From positions 1 through 7,923 of the forward strand of contig JACRHY010000013.1 of assembly GCA_016215765.1 (NCBI GenBank): a stretch of 7,923 nt of DNA. The letters run 5' to 3'. Position numbers and translations under genes: made by a program. The stretch comes from Parcubacteria group bacterium (GTDB lineage: Bacteria; Patescibacteriota; Minisyncoccia; UBA6257; JACRHY01). A model generated the notes under the pieces. It saw only the letters and a list, made by a program, of their open reading frames with translations, was not told the origin of the DNA and did no database searches. Every line of letters starts with the position of its first letter. Position 1 is the first letter of the stretch. This document shows positions 6,522-7,923 of the stretch, in pieces.

Positions 6522-7193
6522 ATGAAAAGCGAAGAGGTTATGTTTAAAACGGAAGATGGCGTGGAGGTGGCGGGCGATTATTATCCCGCTTCCGGAAAGA
6601 GGGCGGCCGTTCTGCTTCATATGATGCCGGCGACCAAGGAATCGTGGCGCGATTTTTTTTCCAAGCTTAACGAAAAAGGATTTTCGGCGCTGGCGATTGA
6701 TCTGCGCGGTCACGGCAAATCAACGAAAGCGGAGGGGGGCCGCGTTCTTAATTACGAAAAATTTTCCGATCGGGAACATCAGGAAAGCATCAAGGACGTT
6801 GAAGCGGCAGCCGATTTTTTAACGGAAAAGGGATTTGATCCGAAAAGCGTCGCTTTTATCGGCGCTTCCATCGGCGCCAATTTGGCGCTGCGGTATCAGG
6901 CGGAACATTCCCAAGCGCGATGCGCCGTTCTGCTTTCGCCGGGATTTGATTATCGCGGGATTACGATGGAGCCGCTTGCGGAAAAAATCCGGAAAAATCA
7001 ATTTGTTTTTCTGGTCGCCGGCGGCGATAACGACGAGTATTCCTCCGAAACGGCGAAAAAACTTTACGAAACGCTTGATTGCGGAAAAAAGCTGAAAATT
7101 CTTGAAAACGCCGGCCACGGCACGAATATGTTTTTCGTTGAGCCGAGGATTATGGATGAAATTGCCGGAGTTTTATCGGATGTGCTACAATAA
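6522..7193 (+). CDS. Alpha/beta hydrolase (serine esterase or dienelactone-hydrolase-like)
   Basis: 223 aa, a compact single-domain alpha/beta hydrolase without signal peptide, so probably cytoplasmic. The nucleophile elbow is GASIG (114-118) with Ser116. The acid is most likely Asp169 or Asp171 in the GGDNDEYSS stretch, and the base is His199 in NAGHGT. The LLHMMPATKESW strand-loop (31-42) supplies the oxyanion region, and DLRGHGKS (60-67) is the conserved loop after strand 4. It is smaller than most lipases and lacks an obvious lid insertion, which fits a small-ester or peptide-type substrate, but specificity cannot be told. The ATG at 6522 is favoured by GAGGG at 6506-6510 with an 11-nt spacer; the alternative ATG at 6540 has its purine-rich site only 2 nt away. 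It follows the ATPase stop by 6 nt and precedes gtrA by 5 nt. Confidence 0.92.
   Translation: MKSEEVMFKTEDGVEVAGDYYPASGKRAAVLLHMMPATKESWRDFFSKLNEKGFSALAIDLRGHGKSTKAEGGRVLNYEKFSDREHQESIKDVEAAADFLTEKGFDPKSVAFIGASIGANLALRYQAEHSQARCAVLLSPGFDYRGITMEPLAEKIRKNQFVFLVAGGDNDEYSSETAKKLYETLDCGKKLKILENAGHGTNMFFVEPRIMDEIAGVLSDVLQ
7162..7191 (+). promoter_or_regulatory. Candidate promoter for the GtrA gene inside the hydrolase 3' end
   Basis: TG-C-TACAAT (7183-7191) is an extended -10 motif with one mismatch from the TATAAT consensus. TTGCCG (7162-7167) is a 4-of-6 match to the -35 consensus with an 18-nt spacer. The -10 ends 7 nt before the GtrA ATG, so transcription would begin about at the start codon and give a leaderless mRNA. 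This agrees with the lack of a Shine-Dalgarno sequence. The motif overlaps the last codons and stop of the hydrolase gene, so chance occurrence remains possible. Confidence 0.45.
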
Positions 7194-7198
7194 CAAGA

Positions 7199-7621
7199 AT
7201 GAATTTTGGAATTATCGGACAATTGATGAAATTCGGAGTTGTCGGCGTTGCCAATACGCTCGTTGATTTCGGCGTTCTCAATCTTCTGACTTATCTCACG
7301 GGAATATACAGCGGCGCCGGCGTGTTTTTCTTCAATCTCGTCTCTTTTTCCGCGGCCGTGACGAACAGTTATTTCTGGAACAGATATTGGACTTTTAAGG
7401 CCGGCGGGGAAGCGGCGGGGGTTCAATTTTTGGAATTTATCGTCGTTTCCGTCATCGGCGCGCTGATTAACAGCGGCATTCTTTTCGCGCTGACGACTTT
7501 TATGGTTCCGCCGGCGGGGTTGTCGTCGCCTATCTGGCTGAATGTCGCCAAATTGTCGGCCACCGCCGTTTCAATGGCCTGGAATTTCGTCGGTTATAAA
7601 TTTATCGTTTTTAAAAAATAA
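7199..7621 (+). CDS. GtrA family membrane protein
   Basis: 140 aa with four hydrophobic helices, at about 12-34, 41-59, 78-101 and 113-133, the standard size and layout of the GtrA family. Two similar aromatic-rich stretches, NSYFWNRYWTF (56-66) and WNFVGYKFIVF (128-138), end the two halves and show the internal duplication usual in this family. The opening MKFGVVGVANTLVDFGV (10-26) is a strong family signature. GtrA proteins are thought to help move polyprenyl-linked sugars across the cytoplasmic membrane for glycosylation of surface polymers. Its usual GT2 partner is not in the window; the GT39-like gene at 2142-3731 could use such lipid-linked sugars, but it is not in the same operon, so a link is only inferred. 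The ATG at 7199 is 5 nt after the hydrolase stop. No ribosome binding site is visible. Confidence 0.93.
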   Translation: MNFGIIGQLMKFGVVGVANTLVDFGVLNLLTYLTGIYSGAGVFFFNLVSFSAAVTNSYFWNRYWTFKAGGEAAGVQFLEFIVVSVIGALINSGILFALTTFMVPPAGLSSPIWLNVAKLSATAVSMAWNFVGYKFIVFKK

Positions 7622-7630
7622 TCCCGTTAC

Positions 7631-7659
7631 CGCGCCGATCCGGTTGCGTCAATCGCGCG
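7631..7659. other. Imperfect GC-rich hairpin after the GtrA gene
   Basis: CGCGCCGAT (7631-7639) pairs with ATCGCGCG (7652-7659), with one bulged C and a 12-nt loop. It lies 10 nt after the GtrA stop, where a terminator would be expected, but no T-run follows, so it does not qualify as a standard intrinsic terminator. Confidence 0.25.
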
Positions 7660-7688
7660 AATTCCTGCACAAGTTCAGATACATATGA

Positions 7689-7712
7689 GACTTTTCGGCG
7701 AATCGAAAAGTC
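7689..7712 (+). promoter_or_regulatory. Perfect 9-bp hairpin abutting the transposase start codon
   Basis: GACTTTTCG (7689-7697), loop GCGAAT, CGAAAAGTC (7704-7712). The stem ends at the base before the ATG at 7713 and occupies the whole position of a ribosome binding site; no Shine-Dalgarno sequence is visible nearby. In an mRNA this would hinder translation initiation, which fits the low expression typical of transposases. It could also be part of the element's terminal sequence. Confidence 0.6.
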
Positions 7713-7923
7713 ATGCAACAATACAATAAAACCAAGGGAATACGAGGCATAGTGTCCCTCTATCATGACGCGCTACGCTTTCGGGATATGATTACCCCTC
7801 AAGCGGAAGAACGTGTCCGCATCCTCACGTTCTGGAAGCGGTATGGGGATGCGGCCACAAAAGAGGTATATGGCGCATCTCGCCCCACCCTCTTCCGATG
7901 GCAAAAACTGCTCAACGAAGGAA
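7713..7923 (+). CDS. N-terminal part of a probable integrase-core transposase (cut by window end)
   Basis: 70 codons are visible, open to the window edge. Residues about 20-68 (LRFRDMITPQAEERVRILTF, then a stretch including YGDAATKEVYGASRPTLFRW) look like the N-terminal helix-turn-helix of IS3/IS481-like transposases: a helix, a short turn around Gly45, then the predicted recognition helix near SRPTLFRWQKLL (56-67). The DDE catalytic domain would lie downstream, outside the window. Codon use differs from the upstream genes: it uses CTC, CGC, CCC, ATA and CTA codons rather than the GCG/GCC/TTT-rich style before it, consistent with transfer. The ATG at 7713 is the only reasonable start because a hairpin lies just before it and I see no plausible upstream start. 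A plain DNA-binding regulator with a similar helix-turn-helix is the alternative. The left end of the element cannot be placed without the right end. Confidence 0.72.
   Translation, partial: MQQYNKTKGIRGIVSLYHDALRFRDMITPQAEERVRILTFWKRYGDAATKEVYGASRPTLFRWQKLLNEG

Noticed and set aside
6234..6713. 159-codon minus-strand reading frame
   Set aside because: It is antisense across the ATPase end and hydrolase start, both of which are well supported; it shows no recognisable motif.
7631..7659. Intrinsic terminator after the GtrA gene
   Set aside because: A GC-rich imperfect hairpin exists, but no T-run follows it, so it is listed only as a low-confidence structure.
1..7923. CRISPR array, tRNA or rRNA genes
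   Set aside because: No regularly spaced direct repeats, cloverleaf-like sequence or conserved rRNA segments were seen, and almost all of the window is filled by protein genes.

Overview
The window looks like a stretch of chromosome from a Candidate Phyla Radiation bacterium, most likely a parcubacterium (Patescibacteria). This is an inference from gene content and style. It carries a secreted protein joining a peptidoglycan-binding domain to a CAP domain, a solitary TraD/VirD4-type ATPase with a small coiled-coil partner, a GtrA protein, a membrane-embedded glycosyltransferase, very short gaps between genes, and a 20-bp CCTGCC-type palindrome of the kind I associate with these genomes. All seven complete genes end in TAA or TAG and read cleanly in the standard code. 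There are no rRNA, tRNA or CRISPR signals.

Layout. Bases 30-214 form a compact element with 19-bp terminal inverted repeats (one mismatch), long imperfectly complementary arms, an internal hairpin and the 20-bp palindrome. It looks like a MITE, a non-autonomous transposable element. It lies directly upstream of a CAP-domain cell-wall protein (221-1363), which is followed 5 nt later by a RecB/Cas4-like PD-(D/E)XK nuclease (1369-2136). That pair converges on a GT39/ArnT-like membrane glycosyltransferase read leftward (3731-2142). A 23-bp AT-rich divergent gap separates it from a rightward cluster: a coiled-coil protein (3755-4147), the TraD-like ATPase (4155-6515), an alpha/beta hydrolase (6522-7193) and GtrA (7199-7621), with gaps of 7, 6 and 5 nt. 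The window ends in the first 70 codons of an apparent transposase (from 7713), whose start codon directly abuts a perfect 9-bp hairpin.

How the parts may work together. Several products act at the envelope: the CAP protein outside the cell, GT39 and GtrA in lipid-linked sugar transfer, and the ATPase at the inner face of the membrane. No relaxase or other secretion-channel gene is present, so the ATPase is an orphan here.

The most interesting pattern is at the promoters. Two genes (3755 and 7199) have an extended -10-like motif ending exactly 7 nt before the ATG, which suggests leaderless transcripts. If the 30-214 element is removed as a TA-flanked insertion, the reconstructed empty site puts TATACT exactly 7 nt before the ATG of the CAP gene. 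The element may therefore have split a leaderless promoter from its gene.
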